This document shows, piece after piece, positions 52,182-61,667 of a stretch of 64,000 nucleotides of DNA. The position numbers were made by a program, and so were the translations under genes. Under the pieces are notes generated by a model. It ran no database searches. It saw only the letters and a program-made list of their open reading frames with translations, and was not told where the DNA came from. The stretch covers positions 2,294,001 to 2,358,000 of the forward strand of contig NZ_QWDE01000001.1 in NCBI RefSeq assembly GCF_003432065.1. The letters are read 5' to 3'. Positions within the stretch are counted from its first letter, which is position 1, and the number at the start of each line of letters is the position of its first letter. This stretch comes from Mucilaginibacter terrenus (GTDB lineage Bacteria; Bacteroidota; Bacteroidia; Sphingobacteriales; Sphingobacteriaceae).

Positions 52182-54020
52182 TTATTGCTTGATCATTTCA
52201 TCTAATACCGGATGGTCAAAGGTGGAAAGTTCGGTGTGGCCGCTTTTCAGTTCGTCAAACACCACCACTTCGTTAATGCCCTTTTTGAGCCATACTGCCG
52301 GCACATACAAGGTTTGCTGCGGGCCTATTTCCCAATACTTACCCAAATTGTGCCCATTGACAAATACAAAGCCTTTGCCAAAACCGTGCATATCCAAATA
52401 GGTGTCGCCAATACCTCTTAATGAAAACGTACCGCGGTACAATGCAGGCATTTCTGTGGCGTCAGCCGCCTGTAGGGGTAAATAGCGCGTCCCTGCCAAG
52501 GTGGTAAAAGGGAACTGGTACATTTTCCAGCCGAGCAGTTCCTGCCCATTGAGTGTAACCTTATCCGTAATGCCTTGGCGGTTGTCTATCAGGAAAGGGC
52601 CGTAGTTAATGCGCCCGTTGTTCTCTACCAGAATGTCCAGCACGCTATTGGCCGTGGGGCTATTCAGTTGCAGTGAATCTTGTTTGAGGCGCCTGTCCAG
52701 CACGCTAATGCGTTTACCGTTAAGGTAGACGGTGGCGTAATCACGCATCTCTTTTATTTTGAGCAGGCCGCTTACGGCATTCGCCAGAGTAGTGCGGTAC
52801 AGTACAAAGCCGTAACCCTGATCAATATCCTCAAAGCTCATTGGGTGCTCGGCCTCTATAGGTTTTGGCAGGTTGCTAAACAGGTTTGCCTTGCCCGTAA
52901 ACTTTATTACTTCCAGCGCGAACGTGCGCTTCTTCTTCTCTGGAATTTCCGGCAGTGTTTCTCCCGGCGGCAAATGTTTGGCAATAACCTGCCTAAACTT
53001 CATGAACTTATCTGTTGGATTACCCGCTTCGTCCAGCGGTGCATCATAGTCGTAACTTGATGTTTGCGGGTAGTAAGGCTCACGGCTGTTCATATTAGCG
53101 CCGTTCATGAAATCGCGCGTGGTACCACCATGAAACATATACATATTGATAGATATGCCGGCGGATAGTACCTCGTCCAGTTTCTTTGCATCCTTCTCCG
53201 CATTGCTGCCGCTGTGTGGCTTTCCCCAACTGTCAAACCAGCCCGGGTACCATTCTGCAATGTAGTACGGACCTTTGCCATTATGGTACTTGTTAATGAG
53301 TTCTTTCACCTTTTTGGGATCATCCTCGCCATTTACGGCTGGTAAAAAACCGGGCAGGTAACCCGCAGGCATCTGCGATGCTCCATCGCAAGTGAACAGC
53401 AATCCATCAAAGCCTGCATCACGAAAAATCTTTTCGTTCTGTGCCAGGTATTCTTTATCGTTACTGTAAGAGCCGTATTCGTTCTCTATCTGCACCATCA
53501 GGATGTTGCCGCCATGGTTTACTTGCAATGGAGCAAGTTGTTTACCCACCTCCATCATGTAATTGCTATATGCTGTTATAAACCGGGGATCTTTGCTGCG
53601 CACCTTTAAGGTTTTATCCTTTAGCAACCACCACGGGTAACCCCCAAACTCCCACTCGGCACATACATAAGGGCTGGGCCGCATCACTACCCAAAGGCCT
53701 TCTTCTTTAGCTATCCGCACAAACTCGGCAACATCGTTGTTGCCTGTAAAGTCGTATTTACCCTGCGTATTTTCATGCGCGTTCCAGAAAACGTAAGTGC
53801 CAATGGTATTCAGGCCCATTGCTTTTGCCATCTTCATACGTTCGCGCCAGTACTCACGCGGAATGCGGGTGTAATGCATTTCGCCGGATATCATCTGCAG
53901 CGGCTTACCGTCTAACAAAAAGGTACTGTCGCCAAGTGCAAACGTGTGGTTAACATTTTGACCGAAGGCAATTTCAATACTAAACAACGCCGCGCAAAAC
54001 AGTAGTAATTTCTTCAGCAT
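52182..54020 (-). CDS. GH35 beta-galactosidase
   Basis: 612 residues with signal peptide (LLLFCAALFSIEIAFG, cleavage about 20). GH35 barrel: GEMHYTRIPREYWRERMKMA, NTIGTYVFWNAHE, RPSPYVCAEWEFGGYPWWLL, ILMVQIENEYGSYSND with the acid/base Glu, and YYIAEWYPGWFDSWG with the nucleophile Glu. C-terminal beta-sandwich domains end with GFVFVNGHNLGKYWEIGPQQ. It releases terminal galactose in the periplasm. It starts 13 bases after parC on the same strand, so read-through from parC is likely. Confidence 0.97.
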   Translation of the reverse strand: MLKKLLLFCAALFSIEIAFGQNVNHTFALGDSTFLLDGKPLQMISGEMHYTRIPREYWRERMKMAKAMGLNTIGTYVFWNAHENTQGKYDFTGNNDVAEFVRIAKEEGLWVVMRPSPYVCAEWEFGGYPWWLLKDKTLKVRSKDPRFITAYSNYMMEVGKQLAPLQVNHGGNILMVQIENEYGSYSNDKEYLAQNEKIFRDAGFDGLLFTCDGASQMPAGYLPGFLPAVNGEDDPKKVKELINKYHNGKGPYYIAEWYPGWFDSWGKPHSGSNAEKDAKKLDEVLSAGISINMYMFHGGTTRDFMNGANMNSREPYYPQTSSYDYDAPLDEAGNPTDKFMKFRQVIAKHLPPGETLPEIPEKKKRTFALEVIKFTGKANLFSNLPKPIEAEHPMSFEDIDQGYGFVLYRTTLANAVSGLLKIKEMRDYATVYLNGKRISVLDRRLKQDSLQLNSPTANSVLDILVENNGRINYGPFLIDNRQGITDKVTLNGQELLGWKMYQFPFTTLAGTRYLPLQAADATEMPALYRGTFSLRGIGDTYLDMHGFGKGFVFVNGHNLGKYWEIGPQQTLYVPAVWLKKGINEVVVFDELKSGHTELSTFDHPVLDEMIKQ

Positions 54021-54033
54021 ATCACTCTCACAA

Positions 54034-56811
54034 TTAAAACAAACCTAACTGGCCTTTGTCATCAATGTCCAGATCGTCAGGGTTGGTTATCTCAAAATCA
54101 ATCTTCTTGGGCTGAACAGGTTTTGTTTGCTCCGTTGGATTTGCAGCAGTTTCTTCCAGTTCGTTTGATTTAACGGAAGCTGCCGGTGTTTGTTGTGCGG
54201 GCGGCTCCGGGTCTGCTACCTGCTTTTCCTCCGGTGTAATTACTATTTCGGTATCTTCAACAGAGTCAGGAGCCGGGTCTGGTACATCATCCTCGTCGTC
54301 ATGCTCTGCTATTAGTTCAACACTTTTTACCGGGTGAACAGATAAACGGTTGCCCATGGCTTTCATGCCCTTCACATCTATAAGGTCGGTCAGGTTCAGC
54401 TCAACTGTTTCAGGTGTAAGTGCTTTACCTTTTAGTTGCTCCACCTTTACTACCGGCTGTGCTGCACCCGACAGCAGGATAAGTTTAGAGCCGGCTTCAT
54501 CACTTATAATGCTGGTTTGCTTTCCTACTACCGTATTTTCAAATACGAAGCGTTTTACCATATAGTTCTTACCCTTGCCTTCGTAATGCACCACTGCGTA
54601 AACCTTTGCAGGATCATACTTTTCTATCAGTATCATCTTATCATCAAAGTGATTATTAAGATCGAAGTTGGTAAGTTCGTATAAGCCGTTGCTCAATAAG
54701 GTAAGGATGCGGTCGTCGCCGTCAAATTCACCCAGGTATTTACCCCTACCGTCTGCGTTAAGGCGTTTAAGTATCTCATCATACCATATCTTACGACCTG
54801 CAAGGGTAGATACACCTTTGCTTTTTAACAATATCTTTTTAACCGGGTACTTAGTTACCATATTACCCATAGATCCACGGCCTTTAATGGCTATGGTAGC
54901 AAAATCCTCATCAAACTGCAGCTTTTTAAGTTTGGCGTGTGGCTTGAGCTGTACGTTCACTATTTCTGCCTCGCCGTTAGGGTTAGCAGTAAAGTAAAGC
55001 ACTTTTGACCCTTTCGTACCCTTGGTAAGGTCATATTCCTTGTCGCGTGTGATGCCCGTGACGGAGAAACGCTTAATATAGCTTACGCCGCTTTGCCCGT
55101 CCTTATAAATCATATTATATACGGTGCGTTCGTCGTTCTTTTTGAATACGGCGGCATGTAGTATTTCTTTACCTACAAACACCTTATCCTGCACCTTGGT
55201 CACCATGAACTTGCCGTCGGCACGGAACACGATGATCTCGTCGATGTCAGAACAGTCACAAACAAACTCATCCTTTTTAAGTCCGCTGCCGATAAAACCA
55301 TCCTCACGGTTCATGTATAGTTTGATGTTGGCCAATGCTACCTGGGTAGCTTCTACCTTATCAAAGGTGCGCAACTCAGTTTTACGGCCTCGATCTTTAC
55401 CATACTTTTCCTTGAGCTTTTCAAACCAGGCAATGGTATATTCGGTAAGATATTTTAGGTGATGCTTAACCTGTTTTATTTCTGCCTCCAGGTTCTTGAT
55501 CTGCTCATCCGTTTTCTTAAAGTCGAAACGGGTAATGCTGCTCATCGGTTTATCAATAAGCCTCTTGTAATCTTCAGGGAGTATCTCGCGGTAAAACAAC
55601 GGAAAGAAGGGCTCGAACAAACGGTTAAGCACTTCTACTACGAGCTCAAAAGTAGAGGAACCTTCATAGTCCGGGTGCTTGTACATGCCCTCCTGAATGA
55701 ATATTTTAAGCAGGGAGCTGAAGAATATCTTCTCCATTAACTCCTTTAGCCTGATGTCCAGTTCCTGTTTTAGCAGGTCGCGTGTTTTGTTGGTGCTTTC
55801 GGCAAGCATGTCGTTCACGCTCATAAAGCGCGGCTTGTCGTCCTGTATCACGCAGGTATTTGGCGATATAGATACCTCGCAATCGGTAAAGGCGTACAAC
55901 GCGTCGATAGTAACGTCAGGAGATATACCGGGCGCAAGATGGATAACCACTTCTACATCCCTGGCGGTATTATCTTCAATCTTCTTGATCTTGATCTTTC
56001 CCTTATCATTTGCGCTGATTACGCTATCTATCAGGCTACCCGTTGTGGTAGTAAAAGGTATTTCGGTTATAACCAACGTCTTCTTGTCGCGCTCCAGTAT
56101 TTTGGCGCGTACGCGTACCCTTCCGCCGCGCTGGCCTTCGTTATAGGCAGATGTATCTGCCATACCCCCGGTTGGGAAGTCAGGTACCAGGTTGGGCCGA
56201 ACACCCTGCAGCCACGCTATAGAAGCATCCAGTAACTCTATAAAGTTGTGCGGCAATATCTTGGTAGCCAAACCAACAGCAATACCCTCAGCACCCTGCG
56301 CTAACAACAGGGGGAACTTAACAGGAAGGGTTATCGGCTCGCGGTTACGCCCGTCGTAACTTGCCTGCCAGTCAGTAGTATCCGGATTGAAAACAACATC
56401 CAGTGCGAATTTTGACAGGCGAGCCTCTATGTAACGTGGTGCAGCGGCAGAGTCGCCTGTTACCGGGTCGCCCCAGTTACCCTGGCAATCTATTAGTAAG
56501 TTCTTTTGGCCTATTTGCACCATGGCATCACCTATAGATGCGTCACCATGCGGGTGGTACTTCATGGTATTACCAATAACGTTGGCGGCTTTATTAAAGC
56601 GCCCATCGTCCATCTCTTTAAGAGAGTGCAGTATACGGCGCTGTACAGGCTTAAGACCATCATTAATGTGCGGTACAGCACGGTCCAGGATCACATAAGA
56701 TGCGTAATCAAGAAACCAGTTTTCGTAAAGCCCGTCGAGGGTGGTAATGTTGTGAAGGGTATTGTCTTCGTTACTATCGGGTGTATGCTCAGTGTGCAAA
56801 TCGTCACTCAT
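54034..56811 (-). CDS. parC: DNA topoisomerase IV subunit A
   Basis: 925 residues. Type IIA topoisomerase A subunit: DGLKPVQRRILHSLKEMDDG, the quinolone-region KYHPHGDASIGDAMVQIGQK and the catalytic Tyr127 in SAAAPRYIEARLSKF. The winged-helix/tower region and coiled coil (about 395-460) follow, then a degenerate beta-pinwheel (about 500-820). The last about 110 residues are an acidic and Pro-rich, probably disordered tail (DDEDDVPDPAPDSVEDTEI and onward). Presence of parE nearby identifies topo IV rather than gyrase. It decatenates daughter chromosomes in the cytoplasm. Confidence 0.95.
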   Translation of the reverse strand: MSDDLHTEHTPDSNEDNTLHNITTLDGLYENWFLDYASYVILDRAVPHINDGLKPVQRRILHSLKEMDDGRFNKAANVIGNTMKYHPHGDASIGDAMVQIGQKNLLIDCQGNWGDPVTGDSAAAPRYIEARLSKFALDVVFNPDTTDWQASYDGRNREPITLPVKFPLLLAQGAEGIAVGLATKILPHNFIELLDASIAWLQGVRPNLVPDFPTGGMADTSAYNEGQRGGRVRVRAKILERDKKTLVITEIPFTTTTGSLIDSVISANDKGKIKIKKIEDNTARDVEVVIHLAPGISPDVTIDALYAFTDCEVSISPNTCVIQDDKPRFMSVNDMLAESTNKTRDLLKQELDIRLKELMEKIFFSSLLKIFIQEGMYKHPDYEGSSTFELVVEVLNRLFEPFFPLFYREILPEDYKRLIDKPMSSITRFDFKKTDEQIKNLEAEIKQVKHHLKYLTEYTIAWFEKLKEKYGKDRGRKTELRTFDKVEATQVALANIKLYMNREDGFIGSGLKKDEFVCDCSDIDEIIVFRADGKFMVTKVQDKVFVGKEILHAAVFKKNDERTVYNMIYKDGQSGVSYIKRFSVTGITRDKEYDLTKGTKGSKVLYFTANPNGEAEIVNVQLKPHAKLKKLQFDEDFATIAIKGRGSMGNMVTKYPVKKILLKSKGVSTLAGRKIWYDEILKRLNADGRGKYLGEFDGDDRILTLLSNGLYELTNFDLNNHFDDKMILIEKYDPAKVYAVVHYEGKGKNYMVKRFVFENTVVGKQTSIISDEAGSKLILLSGAAQPVVKVEQLKGKALTPETVELNLTDLIDVKGMKAMGNRLSVHPVKSVELIAEHDDEDDVPDPAPDSVEDTEIVITPEEKQVADPEPPAQQTPAASVKSNELEETAANPTEQTKPVQPKKIDFEITNPDDLDIDDKGQLGLF

Positions 56812-56894
56812 TCGTCGGCAAAAAATTTGGATGGGTAAAGATAAGATAAAGCGTAAATATGGGACCGTAGAGATGTGCAGATTTTATGAACATG

Positions 56895-57416
56895 TTAACC
56901 TTGCCGTTCCTTCTTCATTTCCCTCAGCATCATGCCATAATCCATTTTACGCAGGGTAGCTTTTACAGTATGCTCGATACGTTTGACCCTGGTCTCGGGT
57001 GTTTTAGCATCATTTATCCATTTTATAAAATAGCCCTGATGAGATTTGGTTAAGCTATAAAAGTATTCAGCCGCATCGGGCTCGAAATCAAAGCACTCCT
57101 CCAGCTCAGGCGGTGTTTCCACCTTAAAGTCTTTATCCTCCTCCAGTTTAACATGTAGCATGGCGCCACACTTTTTGCGGGTACCTTTGCGCATCTCCTG
57201 GTTAAATGGCAGTATAAAACTACCCTCACCAAAAGGCAGCAGCGATTTACCCGCTATCTCAAAATTATCCAGTAAACCTTTCACCCGGAAAGCCCGGCGG
57301 GTACCCGGCTTTATCTGTTCGGCCAGGTCTGCAGCTATTTCGATATAGGTCCAGCCGGTTTTGTCGCCAAATTCGCCAAACTGGTATATGATAGTATCAA
57401 ACTCGACCATAGCCAA
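56895..57416 (-). CDS. YdeI/DUF1905 family protein
   Basis: 173 residues. N-terminal DUF1905 domain with GWTYIEIAADLAEQIKPGTR and the AFRVKGLLDNFEIAGKSLLP segment, then a YdeI-like C-terminal domain with PPELEECFDFEPDAAEYFYS and KWINDAKTPETRVKRIEHTV. This two-domain form is common in Bacteroidota, with no assigned biochemical role; E. coli YdeI-type proteins have been linked to stress and antimicrobial-peptide tolerance. It is co-directional with parC, 83 bases upstream of it. Confidence 0.88.
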   Translation of the reverse strand: MAMVEFDTIIYQFGEFGDKTGWTYIEIAADLAEQIKPGTRRAFRVKGLLDNFEIAGKSLLPFGEGSFILPFNQEMRKGTRKKCGAMLHVKLEEDKDFKVETPPELEECFDFEPDAAEYFYSLTKSHQGYFIKWINDAKTPETRVKRIEHTVKATLRKMDYGMMLREMKKERQG

Positions 57417-57550
57417 ATATAGGTTTTAGCACCCAAATGTTAAATGTTTGTTAAATGCGGCTTTTTAACATTTCAGGGTGTAACACTTTGCCTTGGGCAT
57501 ACATCTTATAGCTATACAAAAACAATTAATAACCATAAACTTCTAATATC

Positions 57551-57982
57551 ATGAAAAAATTAACCACCATCTTTTTAGGCTTAGCTTTACTGTTAACTAC
57601 CACCTTAGTAAATGCAAAACCGGTTTCGACAAACGAAAATTTAACCGCCATACACGCCATCAATACTTATGTTGATGCAATTACCCGCGGCAAAGTACAA
57701 GGCCTTAACGATGTGCTCGATCAATCGGTAAAGTTCAGTATGCTGCGTGGCAAGACCATGCTTAGTTTTGATAAGAAACAGATGATTGACTTCCTGAAAC
57801 AAGGCAGGAATGTAGAATTAGCCTGCACCACCAACACCGAAGTTGTTGAACGCAACGCCGACGTAGCTGTGGTAAAAGTAGATATGAAGTTTGAGAACTT
57901 CACCCGCAGCAACTATGTAACTATTGCCAACACTCCATCAGGCTGGAAGATCACCAACGTTCACAGCGTTTTTAATAAATAA
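57551..57982 (+). CDS. Exported NTF2-like (lumazine-binding-like) protein
   Basis: 143 residues. Signal peptide (LTTIFLGLALLLTTTLVNA, cleavage about 22) then an NTF2-like cone fold: AIHAINTYVDAITRGKVQGL, a central VKFSMLRGKTMLSFDKKQM, and the C-terminal strand pair VVKVDMKFENFTRSNYVTI and GWKITNVHSVF. Similar exported proteins are annotated as Lumazine_bd_2 or nuclear-transport-factor-2 family. No catalytic residues can be assigned. Monocistronic and convergent with the GDSL gene through a shared hairpin. Confidence 0.85.
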   Translation: MKKLTTIFLGLALLLTTTLVNAKPVSTNENLTAIHAINTYVDAITRGKVQGLNDVLDQSVKFSMLRGKTMLSFDKKQMIDFLKQGRNVELACTTNTEVVERNADVAVVKVDMKFENFTRSNYVTIANTPSGWKITNVHSVFNK

Positions 57983-58015
57983 GTTTAGCAGTTTAGTTTA
58001 GTGTTTAAGTGTGAG

Positions 58016-58046
58016 GCCTCCCGGGTTACGGGGGGCTTTATTATTT
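58016..58046. terminator. Terminator between NTF2-like and GDSL genes
   Basis: Stem GCCTCCCG (58016-58023) with CGGGGGGC (58029-58036), one T:G pair, followed by TTTATTATTT. It can serve the plus-strand gene and overlaps the 3' end of the minus-strand gene. Confidence 0.75.
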
Positions 58047-58700
58047 CACATACGGCTGCAGCACTGCCTGCCATTTGTCATACCCGGTTTTATTCAGGTG
58101 CAGCAAGTCACTCTCAAACAGTGAGGAATCCGGCTGCATAGTAGCAGGATTCAATATCACCGTAGCTACATCAATATAATGCCCGTTTGCCTTGCCGTTT
58201 AAAAAGGCTTTAATGCGGGTATTAGCCGTTTTCACTTCATCAAAATATTTAGCGCGACTTGGGCTTGGCTTTACTGCCATAAAGTATACATCCGTTTTGG
58301 GCAACTTACTTGCCAGCATAGTCCACAATTTTTCAAATTGTGCAGCTACAAACGCACCCGATTTACCCGCTGCAATGTCATTCTCTCCGGCGTAGATAAA
58401 TACCTTTTTAGGATGATAAGGAAACAGGATATAAGGTGTATAATAGTCTACCAGTTGTTCCAGGGTACAGCCCCCAACGCCACGGCGTATAATAGGTTTG
58501 TTACTAAAGCGCTGCTCCAGATCTGTCCATTTGCGAATAGACGAACTTCCTATGAAAAGGATGCCGTTCTTAGGCGGAAACTTTAAGCTATCCTGGTGTT
58601 TAAATTCCCTTATCTCATTATCAAACGGAAAGCCTTGTTGAGCACGGCTTGTAAGCGCTGTTGCGGTTAAAACAAAAAAAATCAGCAGGCGGAGTTTCAT
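58041..58700 (-). CDS. Exported GDSL/SGNH esterase
   Basis: 219 residues with signal peptide (LLIFFVLTATALTSRAQ). SGNH blocks: GILFIGSSSIRKW (block I Ser), GVGGCTLEQLVDYY (block II Gly), VFIYAGENDIAAG (block III Asn) and LHLNKTGYDKW with the catalytic Asp and His just before (SDLLHLNKTG). Bacterial members are typically exported acetyl- or phospholipid esterases; substrate unknown. The ATG overlaps the cytidine-deaminase stop codon (ATGA), so the two are coupled in an operon running from parE. Confidence 0.9.
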   Translation of the reverse strand: MKLRLLIFFVLTATALTSRAQQGFPFDNEIREFKHQDSLKFPPKNGILFIGSSSIRKWTDLEQRFSNKPIIRRGVGGCTLEQLVDYYTPYILFPYHPKKVFIYAGENDIAAGKSGAFVAAQFEKLWTMLASKLPKTDVYFMAVKPSPSRAKYFDEVKTANTRIKAFLNGKANGHYIDVATVILNPATMQPDSSLFESDLLHLNKTGYDKWQAVLQPYVK

Positions 58701-59191
58701 ACAGTTTGTGTTAGGCGTTCTTCAAAAAACATAAACGGCATCATACTTTGTACGCCGTCTATCACCCATACCGGGCCATCTATACAATACAACAATACTT
58801 TTAAAGCGCTGTTCTGCTTTTTTTCTACTTCCGCCATTACCTGCAGGCATGCGCCGCATGAGGTTACGGGCTTTAATAGTTCAAACTCATCTGTGTGGGC
58901 AGTAACAGCCATGCTCACCACCGGGTCATTAGCGTGGTTGGCTCCCCAGTTAAACAATGCCACCCGTTCAGCACAAAGCCCCGACGGATAAGCCACGTTT
59001 TCCTGATTGCTGGCGTATAGAATTTTTCCGCTTTTTAGCAGCAGCGCTACTCCAACCTTAAATTTCGAATAAGGAGAATGAGATGTAGCCAAAGCTTTTA
59101 CCGCTTCGTTACACAGGTTTAGGTCAGTTGCACTTAATTCTTCGAGTGAATCGTATTCTTTGAAGGCTATTTTTATTTCGTGTTTTTTCAT
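58697..59191 (-). CDS. cdd: Cytidine deaminase
   Basis: 164 residues from the ATG at 59189-59191 (MKKHEIKIAFKEYDSLEEL); a much longer in-frame start (59281) would read through a hairpin and is unlikely. Active-site motifs: the catalytic Glu in SGLCAERVALFNWG and the zinc Cys pair in SCGACLQVMAEVE. It deaminates cytidine and deoxycytidine in the cytoplasm. Slightly longer than the 130-residue bacterial enzymes, as in the tetrameric type with extra N-terminal residues. A hairpin lies 3 bases before the start codon. Confidence 0.95.
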   Translation of the reverse strand: MKKHEIKIAFKEYDSLEELSATDLNLCNEAVKALATSHSPYSKFKVGVALLLKSGKILYASNQENVAYPSGLCAERVALFNWGANHANDPVVSMAVTAHTDEFELLKPVTSCGACLQVMAEVEKKQNSALKVLLYCIDGPVWVIDGVQSMMPFMFFEERLTQTV

Positions 59192-59193
59192 TG

Positions 59194-59223
59194 GTAACCC
59201 TCTTCTGAGAAAGGAGGGGTTAC
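59194..59223 (-). repeat. Hairpin at the cdd translation start
   Basis: GTAACCCTC (59194-59202) pairs with GAGGGGTTAC (59214-59223) with one bulge; the loop is about 11 bases. On the mRNA it would end 3 bases before the cdd ATG. The sequence resembles short palindromic repeats scattered in many Bacteroidota genomes. Confidence 0.55.
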
Positions 59224-59277
59224 AATATAGTGTTAATATACTTACAAAGCAATAGCGGCACAACTGGAGCCCTGCTA

Positions 59278-59670
59278 TCAATCCTTACTTTTCCAAAATT
59301 TTGAGATATCATATTCAGGCGAATCCATCACCAGTGTATCGTTGGCGAACGAGATCTTACCCGAGTAGGAAAAATCCGCATAAAAGATGTTGATCTGATC
59401 ACCGCTCAGAGTATATTTATAAGCTTGACCATGCCTGAAGTAGTAAATGGAATCTGGTCTTATTTCAATTACAGGCCCATCTTTACTACCATCAGTCCAT
59501 GCACCCTGTATCCGGGCTTGAAGTGATGGTCGCTTCTTTACCTTGACAGGATGCGGTGCCACGGACCTAACGACCCTTATTGTATCAGCACTAAGCACCT
59601 TTTTTGATGCATCCTTGCAGCTTGCAATAGCCGCAATCGCCAACAAAATAGTGGTTCGCTTTACTAACAT
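59278..59670 (-). CDS. Hypothetical lipoprotein
   Basis: 130 residues. Lipoprotein signal with lipobox AIASC (Cys18). The mature part is a probable small beta-barrel of the lipocalin-like kind: RIQGAWTDGSKDGPVIEIRP, then YKYTLSGDQINIFYADFSYS and a last strand DTLVMDSPEYDIS. No family can be named with confidence; proteins of this shape are frequent in Bacteroidota. It starts one base after parE ends, so it is expressed with topo IV subunit B. Confidence 0.7.
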   Translation of the reverse strand: MLVKRTTILLAIAAIASCKDASKKVLSADTIRVVRSVAPHPVKVKKRPSLQARIQGAWTDGSKDGPVIEIRPDSIYYFRHGQAYKYTLSGDQINIFYADFSYSGKISFANDTLVMDSPEYDISKFWKSKD

Positions 59671-59671
59671 A

Positions 59672-61567
59672 TCACACCGCTACTGCCAGTGCCACTTCTT
59701 CATTCTTCTCTGCCAGCACCGGATTTACTGTCTCGTCGTCCTTTTCTACCCTCAGGTTGTTTACGATATGCTGCTGTCGGGTAGGCGTATTTTTGCCCAT
59801 AAAGTATTCCAGCAGGTTCTTGATGTTAGCATCCTTCAGGAAAACCGGGTCAAGGCGCATGTCCTTACCAATAAACAATCCGAACTCCTCGGGAGATATC
59901 TCGCCCAAACCTTTAAAGCGCGTTATCTCCGGCTTGTTGCCCAGTTTCGCAATGGCATTACGGCGTTCTTCGTCGCTGTAGCAGTAAATTGTTTCTTTCT
60001 TATTCCGCACCCTAAACAAAGGCGTTTGCAGGATAGAAACATGGCCTGCTTTCACCAGGTCGGGGAAAAACTGCAGGAAAAAAGTCATAAGCAACAGCCT
60101 GATGTGCATACCATCCACATCGGCATCTGTAGCTATTACAATATTGTTGTACCTAAGCCCGTCTATACCATCCTCAATGTTCAGCGCATGCTGCAGCAGA
60201 TTAAATTCTTCGTTCTCGTAAACCACCTTTTTGGTTAGCCCAAAGCAATTTAGCGGCTTTCCTTTTAAACTAAATACGGCTTGTGTCATCACATCACGTG
60301 ACTTAGTGATCGATCCGCTGGCCGAGTCACCTTCTGTGATGAACAGCGTGGTATCCTGTTTGCGTTCGTGATTGTCGTCAAAGTGCAGCTTGCAATCGCG
60401 TAGCTTACGGTTGTGTAGCGACGCCTTTTTAGCACGATCGTTTGCAAGTTTTTTAATGCCGGCAATGTCCTTACGTTCACGTTCAGATTGTAATATCCTT
60501 TTCAGCAGGGCATCTGCTGTTGCCGGGTTTTTGTGCAAGTAGTTATCAAGCTCTTTTTTCAAGAAGTCGTTAATAAAACCACGTACCGAGGGCCCTTCGG
60601 GTCCTACGTTTTGTGAACCCAGCTTGGTTTTTGTTTGCGATTCAAAAACAGGCTCCTGAACCTTAATTGCTATGGCTGCAACTATTGAAGCGCGGATATC
60701 TGATGCATCAAACTCTTTTTTGTAGAACTCACGAATGGTTTTAACTACCGCTTCCCGGAACGCGGCCTGGTGGGTACCGCCCTGGGTAGTATGCTGACCG
60801 TTTACAAATGAGTAATACTCTTCGCCGTACGACTGACCATGCGTCATCGCTATTTCTATATCTTCACCTTTCAGGTGGATGATAGGGTACCGTAAGTTCT
60901 CCGCATCCGCATTGCGGGAAAGGAGGTCGTACAGGCCACGTTCTGACAGGTACTTTTTACCATTGAAATTGATGGTAAGGCCGGAATTCAGGAACACGTA
61001 GTTCCAGATCATATTCTCTACAAACTCTGGTATGAACCGGTAGTTACGGAAAATAGAATCATCAGGAATAAAGTTGATCGCAGTGCCATTGCGTTGAGAG
61101 GTTTCCTTTTCGGCCTCGTCGCGCACTAGCTCACCTTTTTCAAATTCGGCAATTTTAGTACGGCCGTCTCGGTAAGACTGTACTGTAAAAGTTGAAGAAA
61201 GCGCATTAACTGCTTTGGTACCCACACCATTCAAACCAACAGACTTTTGGAAGGCCTTGCTGTCATACTTACCGCCGGTGTTTATTTTAGATACGCAATC
61301 TATCACCTTTCCCAATGGTATGCCACGGCCGTAATCGCGCACTGCAACTTTGTGGTCGCTCATGTTCACCTCAATAGTCTTACCGGATCCCATCACAAAC
61401 TCGTCTATGGAATTGTCAACAATCTCCTTCAGCAACACATATACGCCGTCGTCATAAGCTGAGCCGTCGCCCAGTTTACCAATGTACATGCCGGGGCGCA
61501 GGCGAATGTGCTCTTTCCAGTCGAGCGAACGGATACTATCGTCGTTATAATTTATATTCTCTGCCAT
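59672..61567 (-). CDS. parE: DNA topoisomerase IV subunit B
   Basis: 631 residues. GHKL ATPase: [20 protein letters not shown], the N box in [16 protein letters not shown], the G1 [10 protein letters not shown] and G3-like [14 protein letters not shown]; then the TOPRIM region with [18 protein letters not shown] and the metal-site [16 protein letters not shown], and the C-terminal [17 protein letters not shown]. It supplies ATP-driven strand passage with ParC. A -7 box TATTTTTG (perfect) lies on the minus strand at 61607-61614, about 40 bases before the ATG. Starts an operon parE - lipoprotein - cdd - GDSL esterase. Confidence 0.96.
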   Translation of the reverse strand: MAENINYNDDSIRSLDWKEHIRLRPGMYIGKLGDGSAYDDGVYVLLKEIVDNSIDEFVMGSGKTIEVNMSDHKVAVRDYGRGIPLGKVIDCVSKINTGGKYDSKAFQKSVGLNGVGTKAVNALSSTFTVQSYRDGRTKIAEFEKGELVRDEAEKETSQRNGTAINFIPDDSIFRNYRFIPEFVENMIWNYVFLNSGLTINFNGKKYLSERGLYDLLSRNADAENLRYPIIHLKGEDIEIAMTHGQSYGEEYYSFVNGQHTTQGGTHQAAFREAVVKTIREFYKKEFDASDIRASIVAAIAIKVQEPVFESQTKTKLGSQNVGPEGPSVRGFINDFLKKELDNYLHKNPATADALLKRILQSERERKDIAGIKKLANDRAKKASLHNRKLRDCKLHFDDNHERKQDTTLFITEGDSASGSITKSRDVMTQAVFSLKGKPLNCFGLTKKVVYENEEFNLLQHALNIEDGIDGLRYNNIVIATDADVDGMHIRLLLMTFFLQFFPDLVKAGHVSILQTPLFRVRNKKETIYCYSDEERRNAIAKLGNKPEITRFKGLGEISPEEFGLFIGKDMRLDPVFLKDANIKNLLEYFMGKNTPTRQQHIVNNLRVEKDDETVNPVLAEKNEEVALAVAV

Positions 61568-61667
61568 AAGTTATCAATGAGGAACGGGCGTAAACTACCC
61601 AAAATGCAAAAATACGGTTCAGACATTCAAATCCGTACTTAAATGTCCTAACTTATCAACATTAAAG

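Noticed and set aside
55697..56146. 149-codon plus-strand frame
   Set aside because: Antisense to the conserved core of parC and rich in Ser/Leu/Arg, typical of shadow frames.
59191..59281. Longer N-terminus for cytidine deaminase (from 59281)
   Set aside because: The extra 30 residues cross a hairpin, have unusual composition (LQLCRYCFVSILTLYC) and are not expected in the family.
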